A stretch of DNA of 64,000 nt from Candidatus Limnocylindrales bacterium (GTDB lineage: Bacteria > Moduliflexota > Moduliflexia > Moduliflexales > JAUQPW01). This document shows, piece by piece, positions 17,455 through 26,589 of this stretch. A program made the translations under genes and the position numbers. Under the pieces are notes generated by a model. That model worked only from the letters and a program-made list of their open reading frames with translations. It was not told the origin of the DNA and did no database searches. Location: NCBI GenBank assembly GCA_035559535.1, contig DATMBG010000017.1, positions 92,375 to 156,374 of the forward strand, read 5' to 3'. Position 1 is the stretch's first letter, and every line of letters starts with the position of its first letter.

Positions 17455-17540
17455 GACTAAAGGGCAAAGGCGAAAGTAGGTTAAGCGTCCGCGCTTGATA
17501 GAAGGGTGTTTTTCCTTTCGCTTTTGCCCTTTAGCCTTAA
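17455..17540. repeat. Long hairpin before glgB, family C, carrying one copy of the glgB-flanking repeat in its loop
   Basis: CTAAAGGGCAAAGGCGAAAG faces CTTTCGCTTTTGCCCTTTAG, a near-perfect 20-bp stem. The loop contains GAAAGTAGGTTAAGCGTCC (17472-17490), whose exact reverse complement lies after glgB at 19485-19503. The hairpin ends 8 bases before the likely GTG start of glgB. Confidence 0.75.
17472..17490 (+). repeat. Left copy of 19-bp inverted repeat flanking glgB
   Basis: GAAAGTAGGTTAAGCGTCC here and its exact reverse complement at 19485-19503; similarity extends about 6 more bases (GCTTGA) inward. The two copies bracket only glgB. Confidence 0.7.
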
Positions 17541-17545
17541 AGAAT

Positions 17546-19438
17546 GTGAGTTTTCTTACAAGTCATGATATTTACCTCTTCAAACAAGGGAGCCACTTCA
17601 GACTTTATAATAAGCTGGGTTCCCATATCACAACCCTGGAAGGGGTCCAGGGGACCTACTTTGCTGTATGGGCTCCCAATGCCGAATATGTATCGGTGAT
17701 TGGAGACTTTAACGGATGGAATCGAGAATCCCATCCCCTCAAGATAAGGGAAGATGAATCGGGTATCTGGGAAGGATTTATTGCAGGTGTTGGCCCGGGA
17801 ACCCTTTACAAATACCACATCATCTCTCGATACAATCTCTACCGGGTAGATAAAGGGGATCCCTTTGCTTTTCGCTGGGAAACTCCCCCCAAAACAGCTT
17901 CCATGGTATGGGATCTCACCTATGAATGGGCCGATAAGAATTGGATGGAAAACAGATATAAAGCGAATGCTTTGGAGGCTCCCTGGGCCATTTATGAGGT
18001 TCATTTAGGTTCATGGCGGCGGGTACCTGAAGAAGGGAATAGATTCCTCACGTACAGGGAAATGGCTCCTTACCTGGCGGATTATGTCCGGGAAATGGGT
18101 TTTACCCATGTGGAATTTTTACCGATTATGGAGCATCCTTTTTACGGTTCCTGGGGGTATCAAATCGTGGGCTACTTTGCACCTACCAGCCGATATGGAA
18201 CCCCTCAGGATTTCATGTACCTGATTGATTATCTTCATCAACATGGCATCGGAGTCATCTTGGACTGGGTTCCTTCTCATTTTCCGTCCGATGAGCATGG
18301 ATTGGTTTATTTTGACGGTACTCATCTCTACGAACATGCGGACCCCAGGAAAGGTTACCATCCGGATTGGAACAGTTACATCTTTAACCACGGTCGAAAC
18401 GAAGTACGTGCCTTTTTGATCAGTAGTGCCCTTTTCTGGCTGGATAAATATCATATCGACGGTCTTCGGGTCGACGCCGTAGCCTCTATGCTCTATCTGG
18501 ATTATTCTCGAAAAGAGGGGGAATGGATACCCAATATATTTGGTGGAAGGGAAAATTTAGAAGCCATAAGCTTTCTAAAGAGATTTAATGAAATGGTCTA
18601 TGGGGAATACCCCGATGTCCAGACCATCGCCGAAGAATCCACGGCCTGGCCCATGGTTTCAAAGCCGGTTTACATCGGAGGCCTCGGCTTTGGGATGAAA
18701 TGGAACATGGGATGGATGCACGATACCCTGAAATACCTGTCCACCGATCCTATTTTCCGGAAGTATCACCATAACCAGTTAACCTTTAGTATCTGGTATG
18801 CCTTTTCGGAAAACTTTGTGCTTCCGCTCTCCCATGATGAAGTCGTTCATGGTAAAGGCTCGTTACTTGGAAAAATGCCCGGGGACGAATGGCAGCGGAA
18901 TGCCAATCTCAGGCTTCTATTTGGTTATATGTACGGTCATCCCGGAAAAAAACTCCTTTTTATGGGTGGAGAGATAGGGCAATGGCGAGAGTGGAATCAC
19001 GAGGAGAGTATCGAGTGGCATGTCCTGGACTATCCTTTCCATCGAGGGGTTCAAAAGTGGGTTCGGGATTTGAACCACTTCTACCGTACTGAACCTGCCT
19101 TATATGAGTTGGATTTCCGAATGGAAGGCTTTGAGTGGATCGATTTCCATGATTGGGAGCACAGCATTATCAGTTTCCTGAGAAAAGGTAAGACCACCTC
19201 CGATTTGATTCTGGTGGTATGCAACTTCACCCCTGTTCCCCGAGAAAATTATCTGATAGGGGTTCCGCGAGGTGGTTTCTGGAAGGAAATGCTCAACAGC
19301 GATGCGGATTTTTACGGTGGGAGTGGGGTCGGAAATGCAGGCGGTGTTGAAGCAATTTCCCAAACGGTCTTTGGGAGGCCCTACGCCCTGTCGCTGACAC
19401 TACCCCCTTTAGGGGTTCTCTTCTTTAAAAGCTCCTAG
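17546..19438 (+). CDS. glgB: 1,4-alpha-glucan (glycogen) branching enzyme
   Basis: 630 residues from GTG 17546. CBM48 region: [22 protein letters not shown]13 catalytic barrel: [11 protein letters not shown], nucleophile Asp in [15 protein letters not shown], general acid Glu in [10 protein letters not shown], and [16 protein letters not shown]-terminal beta domain. It cuts alpha-1,4 chains and makes alpha-1,6 branches during glycogen synthesis. An in-frame TTG at 17495 would add 17 residues, but that codon lies inside the upstream hairpin and the family homology starts at [14 protein letters not shown], so GTG 17546 is preferred. No ribosome site. No other glycogen gene is adjacent; the gene is bracketed by a 19-bp inverted repeat. 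Confidence 0.93.
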   Translation: MSFLTSHDIYLFKQGSHFRLYNKLGSHITTLEGVQGTYFAVWAPNAEYVSVIGDFNGWNRESHPLKIREDESGIWEGFIAGVGPGTLYKYHIISRYNLYRVDKGDPFAFRWETPPKTASMVWDLTYEWADKNWMENRYKANALEAPWAIYEVHLGSWRRVPEEGNRFLTYREMAPYLADYVREMGFTHVEFLPIMEHPFYGSWGYQIVGYFAPTSRYGTPQDFMYLIDYLHQHGIGVILDWVPSHFPSDEHGLVYFDGTHLYEHADPRKGYHPDWNSYIFNHGRNEVRAFLISSALFWLDKYHIDGLRVDAVASMLYLDYSRKEGEWIPNIFGGRENLEAISFLKRFNEMVYGEYPDVQTIAEESTAWPMVSKPVYIGGLGFGMKWNMGWMHDTLKYLSTDPIFRKYHHNQLTFSIWYAFSENFVLPLSHDEVVHGKGSLLGKMPGDEWQRNANLRLLFGYMYGHPGKKLLFMGGEIGQWREWNHEESIEWHVLDYPFHRGVQKWVRDLNHFYRTEPALYELDFRMEGFEWIDFHDWEHSIISFLRKGKTTSDLILVVCNFTPVPRENYLIGVPRGGFWKEMLNSDADFYGGSGVGNAGGVEAISQTVFGRPYALSLTLPPLGVLFFKSS

Positions 19439-19484
19439 TTCGCCAGTCAAGAGCCCAGGCTCAGACTTCTTTTATGTCAAGCAT

Positions 19485-19503
19485 GGACGCTTAACCTACT
19501 TTC
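19485..19503 (-). repeat. Right copy of 19-bp inverted repeat flanking glgB
   Basis: Exact reverse complement of 17472-17490, starting 46 bases after the glgB stop codon. Confidence 0.7.
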
Positions 19504-19646
19504 CTTTAATAATTTTAGGATCTCTACCCCTCAGAGTTCATAGGGGCTAGTATAAAGCTTAGTTGGGAGCGCAACCGTCTGCTCTACCCTGCACTGCCAG
19601 AATCAGGCTTTTCTATCTTATCCCGGCATGTAGGCCCTCAAAGCCT

Positions 19647-19928
19647 CTACTTCGAATCGTTCAAGAGTCGAAGCTTTCTGGAAAGTTTAAGATATCGAAC
19701 CCAGGGTTGTTCAGATAATTCTCGAACGGCATGCGCCGAAAGGGTTCCGGTAAATATAAATTGTTCACCGGAACCGATATTTACTCCTAGTTTTTTTAAG
19801 AATGCAACTTTAGCCTTGTCGGAAGTGGGTTCTGTATGGATGAAGACGGAGAAAAGGGGCGCCTCGGGATCTTGAGCACTTTCTAACGCCGTAGCCAGGG
19901 CCGCATCTAATTTCTTATAATCTGTCAT
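19647..19928 (-). CDS. Stand-alone protein resembling a subtilase propeptide
   Basis: 93 residues with no signal peptide. FSVFIHTEPTSDKAKVAFL, KKLGVNIGSGEQFIFTGTL and AVRELSEQPWVRYLKL follow the pattern of an inhibitor I9/propeptide-like ferredoxin fold and parallel the N-terminal region of the subtilase encoded 48 bp upstream (AVVFIHCEEQARLDNLAQYG, IRTALLPIESIGPLSDDPAV). GGGAG precedes the ATG. As a separate protein it could inhibit, chaperone or compete with the protease prodomain; that is inference from order and resemblance. Confidence 0.6.
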   Translation of the reverse strand: MTDYKKLDAALATALESAQDPEAPLFSVFIHTEPTSDKAKVAFLKKLGVNIGSGEQFIFTGTLSAHAVRELSEQPWVRYLKLSRKLRLLNDSK

Positions 19929-19976
19929 AAGCTGTTTTCTCCCGGCTTTAGGCCAGGGTCTATTCCACCTCCCGGC

Positions 19977-21710
19977 TTAAAGGCCCAAGGCATCAATCAA
20001 TCCGAATCCCCATTTAGGATCGAAAATTCCTGCCGGCTGTCCCGGGATTAAACTATGGGCACGAAGCAAAGTTTTGACGTCCTGGGGACCTAGTTTAGGA
20101 TCACGCTCTAAAAGTAAAGCCACAATTCCGGCTATGAAGGGGGTTGCCATACTGGTACCTGCCATGACCAGGAAGTTCGGATTCACCATTTCCGCTCGGG
20201 AGGGTTGAGAATCCGCGGAAAGGCAAGAAACAATCATGGCTCCCGGTGCCGTCACATCAGGTTTCTGTTTTCCATTACGAAGAGGACCTTCGCTACTGAA
20301 ATCCGAGATATCATCTAAAACCAGTCCCACCGTCCGAACATGACCATCGATATCCGTCCATTGGACTTTTGTGGTATACGAGGCAACCGTTATGGCACTG
20401 GCAGCTGCGCCTGGAGAACCTATTTTCATCGAGTCTTTGACACTTGCTCCGGTAAAAACCACCTCTGGGGAAATCTGATCATCCAGGGTCCATATATCTA
20501 ATCGGGCATCAGTTGCCGAAATATTACGAACCCGTAACTGCCAGATGCCTCCCTTGACCGGAAGGCCGGGTGGAGCACCCATCTCAATAAAGAAGTTATG
20601 GTCACCGTTGGCCGGATCGGGGCCTGGGGTGGCTATCCGTATCCTCGCATCTGGTAAAGGATAGGTTTTTACATAGGATCCTGAAGAAATAACTCCCTGA
20701 AAGGGGGTTACAAACTTTCCAGGGGTTCGTAGAGAAACTTCTAAGGAATTTGCCCCCGAATACCAACCGTTCAGGGCCGCCATGTGAACTGTACCCGTTG
20801 GAACCCGAAAGCGAACGGTACGTAGAGTCCCTGCAGGGATTACGCCTTGAGCGTGGATATTGTCGTTTCCTTCATTACCTGCCGCACAACACACAATGCG
20901 TCCCTCTCCAGACTCCATATCAATAATTTGAGATAACGAGTCGCTCCCATCGTGGGCATCATAATGGCCCCCCAGACTCAAATTGACCACGGCTGCTCGC
21001 CCGAGATCATGGGCTACTCGAAAGATATATCGGATCCCATCGGCAATATGAGCATCCTGCAGATCCGATTTAACAATCACCAGGTCTGCTCCTGGGGCTA
21101 TCCCTCCAAAAACAGGATCAAACCCGGCAGCAATTCCGGCAACATGGGTTCCATGTCCCTCTCGATCCCGAGACGCTGTAAGTTGAGCCCCGGTTAATTC
21201 AAGGCCATACCCTCCCTCTGCAACTCCCGGACCGGTTAAGGTCTGATCCCAGATACGCAGAATGCGTCCCAGAAAGGCGGGATGATTAGGGTCAATGCCG
21301 GTATCTACGATCCCGATAATTACACCTTTTCCACTCAATCGACTGTTACGTCGAAACTCTGGGATATGTACCTTACCGGGAGCCACATCCATCCGTAACC
21401 GCAAATAGTGGGATGAAATGATACGCTCTACGGCAGGATCGTCTGATAAGGGGCCTATACTCTCTATAGGCAAAAGCGCCGTCCGTATTTTACCCCTGGA
21501 CTGATTAACCCGAATGCCATATTGCGCCAGGTTATCCAATCGTGCCTGCTCTTCACAATGAATAAAAACCACTGCACGGGCCGGTTTCGGACTACCTACC
21601 GACGGAATAACCCCCAGAGAACGCATATGCCGAATCAATCCTACCCGTCCTTCTTCCTGATAATTCTCCAGTGCCACCATTAACTGGGGAGCAATTTTTT
21701 CATGTCTCAT
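19977..21710 (-). CDS. Subtilisin-family serine protease (S8), apparently intracellular
   Basis: 577 residues. Residues 1-110 resemble a propeptide; the catalytic domain has Asp136 (GIVDTGIDPNHP), His186 (REGHGTHVAGIAAG), the oxyanion Asn in CCAAGNEGND and Ser520 (GTSMATPFIAG). Between about 285 and 430 there is a beta-rich insertion typical of larger S8 enzymes. There is no signal peptide or transmembrane segment, so it is probably cytoplasmic or exported by an unrecognised route. GGGAGGG gives a strong ribosome site. It forms a two-gene unit with the propeptide-like gene downstream. Substrates unknown. Confidence 0.9.
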   Translation of the reverse strand: MRHEKIAPQLMVALENYQEEGRVGLIRHMRSLGVIPSVGSPKPARAVVFIHCEEQARLDNLAQYGIRVNQSRGKIRTALLPIESIGPLSDDPAVERIISSHYLRLRMDVAPGKVHIPEFRRNSRLSGKGVIIGIVDTGIDPNHPAFLGRILRIWDQTLTGPGVAEGGYGLELTGAQLTASRDREGHGTHVAGIAAGFDPVFGGIAPGADLVIVKSDLQDAHIADGIRYIFRVAHDLGRAAVVNLSLGGHYDAHDGSDSLSQIIDMESGEGRIVCCAAGNEGNDNIHAQGVIPAGTLRTVRFRVPTGTVHMAALNGWYSGANSLEVSLRTPGKFVTPFQGVISSGSYVKTYPLPDARIRIATPGPDPANGDHNFFIEMGAPPGLPVKGGIWQLRVRNISATDARLDIWTLDDQISPEVVFTGASVKDSMKIGSPGAAASAITVASYTTKVQWTDIDGHVRTVGLVLDDISDFSSEGPLRNGKQKPDVTAPGAMIVSCLSADSQPSRAEMVNPNFLVMAGTSMATPFIAGIVALLLERDPKLGPQDVKTLLRAHSLIPGQPAGIFDPKWGFGLIDALGL

Positions 21711-21862
21711 TATTTCCCTCCCTTCTCGGTTAATATGACCACAAAAGGTGAATTCTGCAATCTATTTTTCTTCCCCCTAGTAAGAAATCTCCCGCTACCC
21801 ATCTTTTTTCCAGGCCAGTCCTCATCCTATTCCTTCTCTTGTGGTTGTGGGGAGGGGACGGG

Positions 21863-22175
21863 ATGGGATAAGGATTAAAGGCGACCTGTTTCACAGGTTG
21901 CTCCTCAATTCCCCCCGTACACGGGGAGAATTCCTACGCATGCGGGGAAGGGGGGAATATAGCGGAAAGGGGAGCTTCCTTCGGAGCTTGAAAAAAATTC
22001 TGAATGACTGGATCCCGGACTTGCGTCGGGGGCTACCAACCCTTCGCCCCTGACGGGGCTTTTCAGCTTAAAAAAGGCGCGTGGGAGTGTCAGTTCCTGC
22101 CGGAGAGTAAATGGGGTGTTCAGGCTGAAAATAAGGCTTTCCCCCTTCTTAGCTTACTGCGTAGGGGGTTATCCT
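21863..22175. repeat. Dispersed mosaic repeat, copy X
   Basis: Contains, in order, CCTGTTTCACAGGTTGC, a GC-rich insert with hairpins, AGCTTGAAAAAAATTCTGAA, GACTTGCGTCGGGGGCTACC, GCCCCTGACGGGGCTTTTCA, GCTTA, and later TGTTCAGGCTGAAAATAAGG with ATGCGTAGGG-like sequence ACTGCGTAGGGGGTTATCC. All of these recur at 63571-63790; the first set is inverted there while the last module keeps its orientation. The 695-bp space 21711-22405 holds no gene. Confidence 0.7.
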
Positions 22176-22405
22176 TATTTCATTAGCCAACATTTCCTGA
22201 AGAATGGATAGAAAACAGGCGGTTTTCTGGAAGTAAAGGAAGAGAAACAGGATAGGAATCTCTCTCAAAAAACGTGTAGAAAAATTATCTGAAGGACAGA
22301 AAAAGAGGTTAATTAATACTCCCACCCTCGCCTCCCTGGTTCTGCTCGCTTCTTCAACGTGTATTTTTCAGCCTTCTTTTATAATCTCATATCATCAATA
22401 AGCTC

Positions 22406-22612
22406 TTATTCTTCACTTTGTATTTCAGCTCCACACCAGGGACAATGGGAAATACCTACATAGGGGGCTCCAGGTTTTTCACTTTTCAAGGAAAGCTTTC
22501 CAGGTGGATAGTCCACATCCGGGGAAACGATAAAATATTGACACTGAACGGCAAAGGCCAGTTCATCACAACATTTCTTGATACTTAATAATTCTAAAAC
22601 ATTTCGTCTCAT
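22406..22612 (-). CDS. Small hypothetical protein with C-terminal CPWCG motif
   Basis: 68 residues from ATG 22612, preceded by an AGGAGG site (a longer frame to 22660 is ignored). Sequence features are KKCCDELAFAVQCQYF and the C-terminal SHCPWCGAEIQSEE, a CxxC pair like half a zinc ribbon; the KKCC and QC cysteines might complete a metal site. Not recognised as a named family. Isolated gene; function unknown. Confidence 0.6.
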   Translation of the reverse strand: MRRNVLELLSIKKCCDELAFAVQCQYFIVSPDVDYPPGKLSLKSEKPGAPYVGISHCPWCGAEIQSEE

Positions 22613-23070
22613 AGCCTTAAACCTCCTGGTGGATGATTTGGTCATCAGTAAATTTAACACTTATATTCGTCAGTAATACTAAATTTAAACATAATCTTAA
22701 CTATAATCTTAGTATATTCAAAATCTGTTCTCAACTTCCTATACTTTGAAAGACTTTGGGTGATCTTCCCTGTTTCTGGGCTTTCTCCCAGATCCCAGGA
22801 GCCTCCTTTCTCCTTCTGTTCCCTGTTAAAAGTGGGGCCAAAAATACCCCTTTGACAGGTAATCCGGTTGTAGGGGTATCGGGTCGGTCACCTTTAAGAA
22901 AGGTTAAGACGATCTATCCCATCAGAACTGGTATAATCCCCCAGCATAAAGGATCCGGTGAGTTTTGCAGGGTTAAGGCAGGGTATTAAGCTTCGTGAGA
23001 CGGTCTAAAAACCTCATCTAACCCCAAAACTATCCATGGAATTTTCTTTTTCTAAGAGGTCCTGGACTTT
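22613..23070. other. Intergenic region, nothing firm
   Basis: 458 bp between the divergently placed end of the aminotransferase gene and the small CPWCG gene. Short open frames here lack ribosome sites and homology. The first 100 bases are AT-rich and likely hold the small gene's promoter. Confidence 0.35.
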
Positions 23071-24240
23071 TTATTTTAATGTTTCTTTCAGAAACTCTTC
23101 AAATTTATCCAGTGCCGGTTTCAGCAGGCTTTCCTCGGCTGCAAAGCAAATTCTAACGTGTCCTTCTCCCCCTTCTCCAAAGGCTGAGCCAGGTGCAAGG
23201 CCTACTTTCTTGGTCAGAAGTAGTTTTTTGCAAAATTCCAGAGAATCTTTCATACCCTTGATTCTGGGGAAGGCATAGAAAGCTCCTTCCGGGATTATGA
23301 GATCCACTTCCTCCATAGCGGCCAGGCGTTGACAAATCAGGTCTCGATTTTTATGATAAATTTCTACACTTTGCTGAATGAACCCTTCCCCTTCACGGAG
23401 GGCTGTAATGGCCGCCCGTTGGGCGATACTGGTCGCATGGGAGACGGTAAATTCTTGAAGCTTGGAAATTTGGGAAATAACCTTGTGGTGGCTCAGTACA
23501 TACCCGACCCGCCAACCCGTCATGGAATAGGTTTTGGAGAGGCTATTCAGAATAATAAGGTTTTCAGAAGGCTCAGATACAACCTTTGCAATGGAGGGAG
23601 CTGGCCTTTTGCCGGTAAAGACAAGATGCTCATAGACTTCATCAAAGATCAGGGTTAAGCCATGTGTGACGGCAATCTGATAAAGTTTTTCCTTCTCCTC
23701 CAGAGTTGCCACCCAGCCTGTAGGATTAGAAGGGCTGTTACAGACGATCAATTTGGTTTTATTATCGATGGCTTCTAAGATTCTATCAAAGTCCAAAGAA
23801 TAGCGTTGGTCTAGTTGGGTGAGAGGAATTTCTATGGGGATTGCCCCTACCATTTCAATTACAGCTTTAAAATTAGGCCAGGCCGGTGAGATCAGAATGA
23901 CTTTCTCGCCGGGATCAATAGCCGTATAAACGGCCAGATGAATTCCCATCACTCCTCCCGCCGTGATGGCAATTTCGGTTTGAGGGTCATAGTGAACCTG
24001 ATGCCATTCCCGAATTTTTTCCGATAAGGTCTGTCGAAGATCTAAATATCCGGCGTTGGCAGTATAAAAAACATAATCTTCATCCAGGGCTTTTTTTGCA
24101 GCTTTTTTGATAAAATCCGGGGTTCCAATATTGGATTCTCCCAGGAAGAGTCGATACACACCTTCCATTTTCGAGGATAAATCGTATATTTCCCGGATAC
24201 TGGATGGAGGTACCTGAACGGCTCGTCGTGAAATTCCCAT
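23071..24240 (-). CDS. Pyridoxal-phosphate aminotransferase, class I/II
   Basis: 389 residues, full length. Fold-type I features: LFLGESNIGTPDFIKKAA, ITAGGVMGIHLAVYTAI, LIVCNSPSNPTGWVATLEE, LIFDEVYEHLVF and the PLP lysine in NSLSKTYSMTGWRVGYV; Arg in HVRICFA binds the substrate carboxylate. Family members act on aspartate, alanine, aromatic or branched amino acids, and some are methionine or cysteine-related, so the amino donor cannot be assigned. Single gene with a GGAAAG ribosome site. Confidence 0.88.
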   Translation of the reverse strand: MGISRRAVQVPPSSIREIYDLSSKMEGVYRLFLGESNIGTPDFIKKAAKKALDEDYVFYTANAGYLDLRQTLSEKIREWHQVHYDPQTEIAITAGGVMGIHLAVYTAIDPGEKVILISPAWPNFKAVIEMVGAIPIEIPLTQLDQRYSLDFDRILEAIDNKTKLIVCNSPSNPTGWVATLEEKEKLYQIAVTHGLTLIFDEVYEHLVFTGKRPAPSIAKVVSEPSENLIILNSLSKTYSMTGWRVGYVLSHHKVISQISKLQEFTVSHATSIAQRAAITALREGEGFIQQSVEIYHKNRDLICQRLAAMEEVDLIIPEGAFYAFPRIKGMKDSLEFCKKLLLTKKVGLAPGSAFGEGGEGHVRICFAAEESLLKPALDKFEEFLKETLK

Positions 24241-24500
24241 GGTAGACTTTCCTTTCCTAAAGTTCTCAAAGATCTATATTATCTATATATCTTATCAGAA
24301 TTTTTCATAGTCCCTGCTTTTGATACTCAAAAATAAAACAGGTTCCGTAGTTTTTCGGGAAAAACCTTGACTCTCTTCAAATAAAGGAACTATGTTAAAG
24401 GACATTTCCAGCCTAAACAAAATCTAATAGTCCGGATGAGATTTGTCGAGAATCTTAAGAGGCAGTTTTAGCGATAAGAGAAGGGAGGTAAAAGGTTCCC

Positions 24501-25769
24501 ATGAAAAGAAATCTTTCTTTCCAAGCAGGTAGTTCTACAAGCATTCCTCAAAAAGGTGAGTTACCCTATGCCTGGGTCATCGTAGCTTTAGCATTTTTGA
24601 CTTCAGCTGTAACTATGGCGATTCGATCCACCATTGGTCTTTTATTTAAACCTTGGGAGAATGAATTTGGTTGGGACCGGGCAGCTATGAGTTTAACGGC
24701 CTCTGTTGGCTTTCTGGCTTTTGGTTTAACCCAGCCGTTTGTAGGGCGTTGGGCGGACCGTTATGGTCCTCGTCTGGTCTACCTGGGTAGCCTTTTACTC
24801 CTCGGGTTCTCTTCGGTTGTGATGGGATTTGTACAAAGTCTCTGGCAGGTTTATCTGGTCTTTGGAGTTGCCCTTATGATGTCGGTGGCCGGAACCACCA
24901 ATGTAACCGCTGGAGTGGCGATTAATCGCTGGGTCAGGCGAAGAAAAGCCCTGGCAATTGCCGTGGTCATGGCCGGAGCTGCGGCAGGTCAACTGGCACT
25001 CAGGCTCATCGTAGAGGTTATGCAAAGGGTCGGTTGGCGTACGACCTTTATCTGGAGTGGAATAGGGGTTCTGACCCTGCTTATTCCGGTTATGTTCTTC
25101 CTTTTCAAGGACGATCCTCCCGGACATACAGAAGCGCAGGCAACAAAAGGGGGAGTGGATCGACTTCAATCTTTATCGGAAATTATCCAACAGAAAAACT
25201 TTGGGTGGCTTGCAGGTAGTTTTTGGATTTGTGGGGTGACTACGGCCGGGCTTATTGATCCCCATTTGATTCCTTATGCTGAGGATCTTCATATTGATAC
25301 GGTCATGGCGGCTACAGCCTTTGGAGTTCTCAGTACTTTTAATGTGCTAGGGACTCTTTTGGCGGGAGTCATCTCGGATAAATGGGGCCATAAATGGGTT
25401 CTAGGAGGGGTATACGCCGGTCGTGCTTTGACGTTAATTCTCCTTCTCCTTGTTCGAGAGCCGTGGATGCTTTTCGTTTTTGCCGTGACCTTTGGTATAG
25501 TAGATTTTGCTACTGTACCTCCCACAACCGCACTTTCCACTTCACTTTTCGGCCGTCGATCCGGCGGTACTGTTATCGGTTTAGTTTCATTGAGTCATCA
25601 GGTAGGTTCGGCAGTGGGATCTTACGCAGGGGGTCTTATTCACGATGAAACAGGAAGTTATCGACTTTTTTTTCTGGGAGCAGCCCTCCTCTGTATTGCT
25701 GCGGCCATTATGAGCTGGGTTATTTCGGAGAAACCACGATCCATTCATAGGGAACCTTCCCTGATCTGA
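24501..25769 (+). CDS. Major facilitator superfamily transporter
   Basis: 422 residues with twelve hydrophobic segments in two halves, the loop-2 MFS signature GRWADRYGPRLVYLG and the matching ISDKWGHKWVLGG after segment 8, consistent with the monocarboxylate/oxalate-formate type of MFS carriers. Substrate unknown. GGGAGG lies about 11 bases before the ATG. A hairpin terminator follows at 25796-25836, so it is a single-gene unit, although the TetR gene starts soon after and could regulate it. Confidence 0.87.
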   Translation: MKRNLSFQAGSSTSIPQKGELPYAWVIVALAFLTSAVTMAIRSTIGLLFKPWENEFGWDRAAMSLTASVGFLAFGLTQPFVGRWADRYGPRLVYLGSLLLLGFSSVVMGFVQSLWQVYLVFGVALMMSVAGTTNVTAGVAINRWVRRRKALAIAVVMAGAAAGQLALRLIVEVMQRVGWRTTFIWSGIGVLTLLIPVMFFLFKDDPPGHTEAQATKGGVDRLQSLSEIIQQKNFGWLAGSFWICGVTTAGLIDPHLIPYAEDLHIDTVMAATAFGVLSTFNVLGTLLAGVISDKWGHKWVLGGVYAGRALTLILLLLVREPWMLFVFAVTFGIVDFATVPPTTALSTSLFGRRSGGTVIGLVSLSHQVGSAVGSYAGGLIHDETGSYRLFFLGAALLCIAAAIMSWVISEKPRSIHREPSLI

Positions 25770-25795
25770 AAGAAAATGTTCCAGAATAAAGACCC

Positions 25796-25836
25796 AAGAT
25801 CCTGACAGAAACTCTTCCCCCCGGGTCTGTGATCTT
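25796..25836 (+). terminator. Candidate terminator after the MFS gene
   Basis: AAGATC-CTG-ACAGA pairs with TCTGT-GATCTT around a C-rich loop (TTCCCCCCGG). Only a short mixed A/T tract follows, so the efficiency is uncertain. Confidence 0.5.
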
Positions 25837-25848
25837 CTCAAAAATCCC

Positions 25849-25878
25849 TTGACAGTCTCAATAATCTTTTGTTATTCT
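25849..25878 (+). promoter_or_regulatory. Sigma-70-type promoter of the TetR-efflux unit
   Basis: TTGACA at 25849-25854, an 18-base spacer, then TATTCT at 25873-25878; transcription would start near 25885, inside the inverted repeat described next. Confidence 0.6.
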
Positions 25879-25894
25879 ATGAACAACCATTCAT
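25879..25894. promoter_or_regulatory. Probable TetR operator
   Basis: ATGAA-CAACCA-TTCAT is an inverted repeat of the TGAATGG-type sequence often bound by TetR/AcrR regulators. It overlaps the expected transcription start of the tetR gene, which fits autorepression. Confidence 0.55.
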
Positions 25895-25926
25895 ATTTTG
25901 AATATTTAATCAATGAGGAGGTTTCC

Positions 25927-26589
25927 ATGGTTTTACTCAGTCGTAAGGAAAGGGAATTTCAAGCGCGACGTGCTGAAATACTTAAAGCTGCTGAACGACT
26001 CTTTGCCACTAAGGGATTTTATGGAACGACCATGGCTGAGATAGCCGAGGCGGCAGAATTTGGAACCGGGACTCTCTATAAATTTTTTGAAGATAAGAGG
26101 TCGCTTTATATAGCCATGTTAGAGGAAAAAGCCGAGGAGATGTTCTCTTTTGTTCGATCTGAGGTCTCCCATGAGCAGGGAAGCATTAACAAGCTTTGCA
26201 GGTTGATACAGGCTCACCTTTCCTTCTTTGAGGAGAATCGAGAGTTTTTTAAGATTTACATTCGAGATCGTTATCATTTCGAGTGGAATATGAAAGATGA
26301 GTTTGGGGAGAAGGTTCATCATAAATATGTTTCTTATATATCCTTTGTGGCCGAGATTATTCAAGAAGGAATTCAGAATAAAGAGCTTAAGGAAGTAGAT
26401 CCCTTTGAGCTGGCTCATGCTCTGACTGGAATGATTAATTCTTTCATTTTTCAATGGGTTCTCAAAGATACCGAAAAGGACTCCTTAACGGCTAAAAGCC
26501 GGACCATTTTAAATTTATTTTTAAATGGTGCAGCTACTAGGCCTCGGGAGGAATATCAGAAGATATGTCAAAAGTCATCAAATTTATAA
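25927..26589 (+). CDS. TetR/AcrR family transcriptional regulator
   Basis: 220 residues from ATG 25927, which has a GAGGAGG site (an upstream TTG frame overlaps the promoter and is rejected). N-terminal HTH: RRAEILKAAERLFATKGFYG, TTMAEIAEAAEFGTGTLYKF and FEDKRSLYIAMLEE. The C-terminal half is the helical ligand domain. It probably represses itself and the overlapping membrane-fusion protein gene through the operator at 25879-25894, with an efflux substrate as inducer. Confidence 0.9.
   Translation: MVLLSRKEREFQARRAEILKAAERLFATKGFYGTTMAEIAEAAEFGTGTLYKFFEDKRSLYIAMLEEKAEEMFSFVRSEVSHEQGSINKLCRLIQAHLSFFEENREFFKIYIRDRYHFEWNMKDEFGEKVHHKYVSYISFVAEIIQEGIQNKELKEVDPFELAHALTGMINSFIFQWVLKDTEKDSLTAKSRTILNLFLNGAATRPREEYQKICQKSSNL

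Noticed and set aside
17495-17545. TTG start of glgB at 17495
   Set aside because: The codon is inside a hairpin and the added residues do not match the family.
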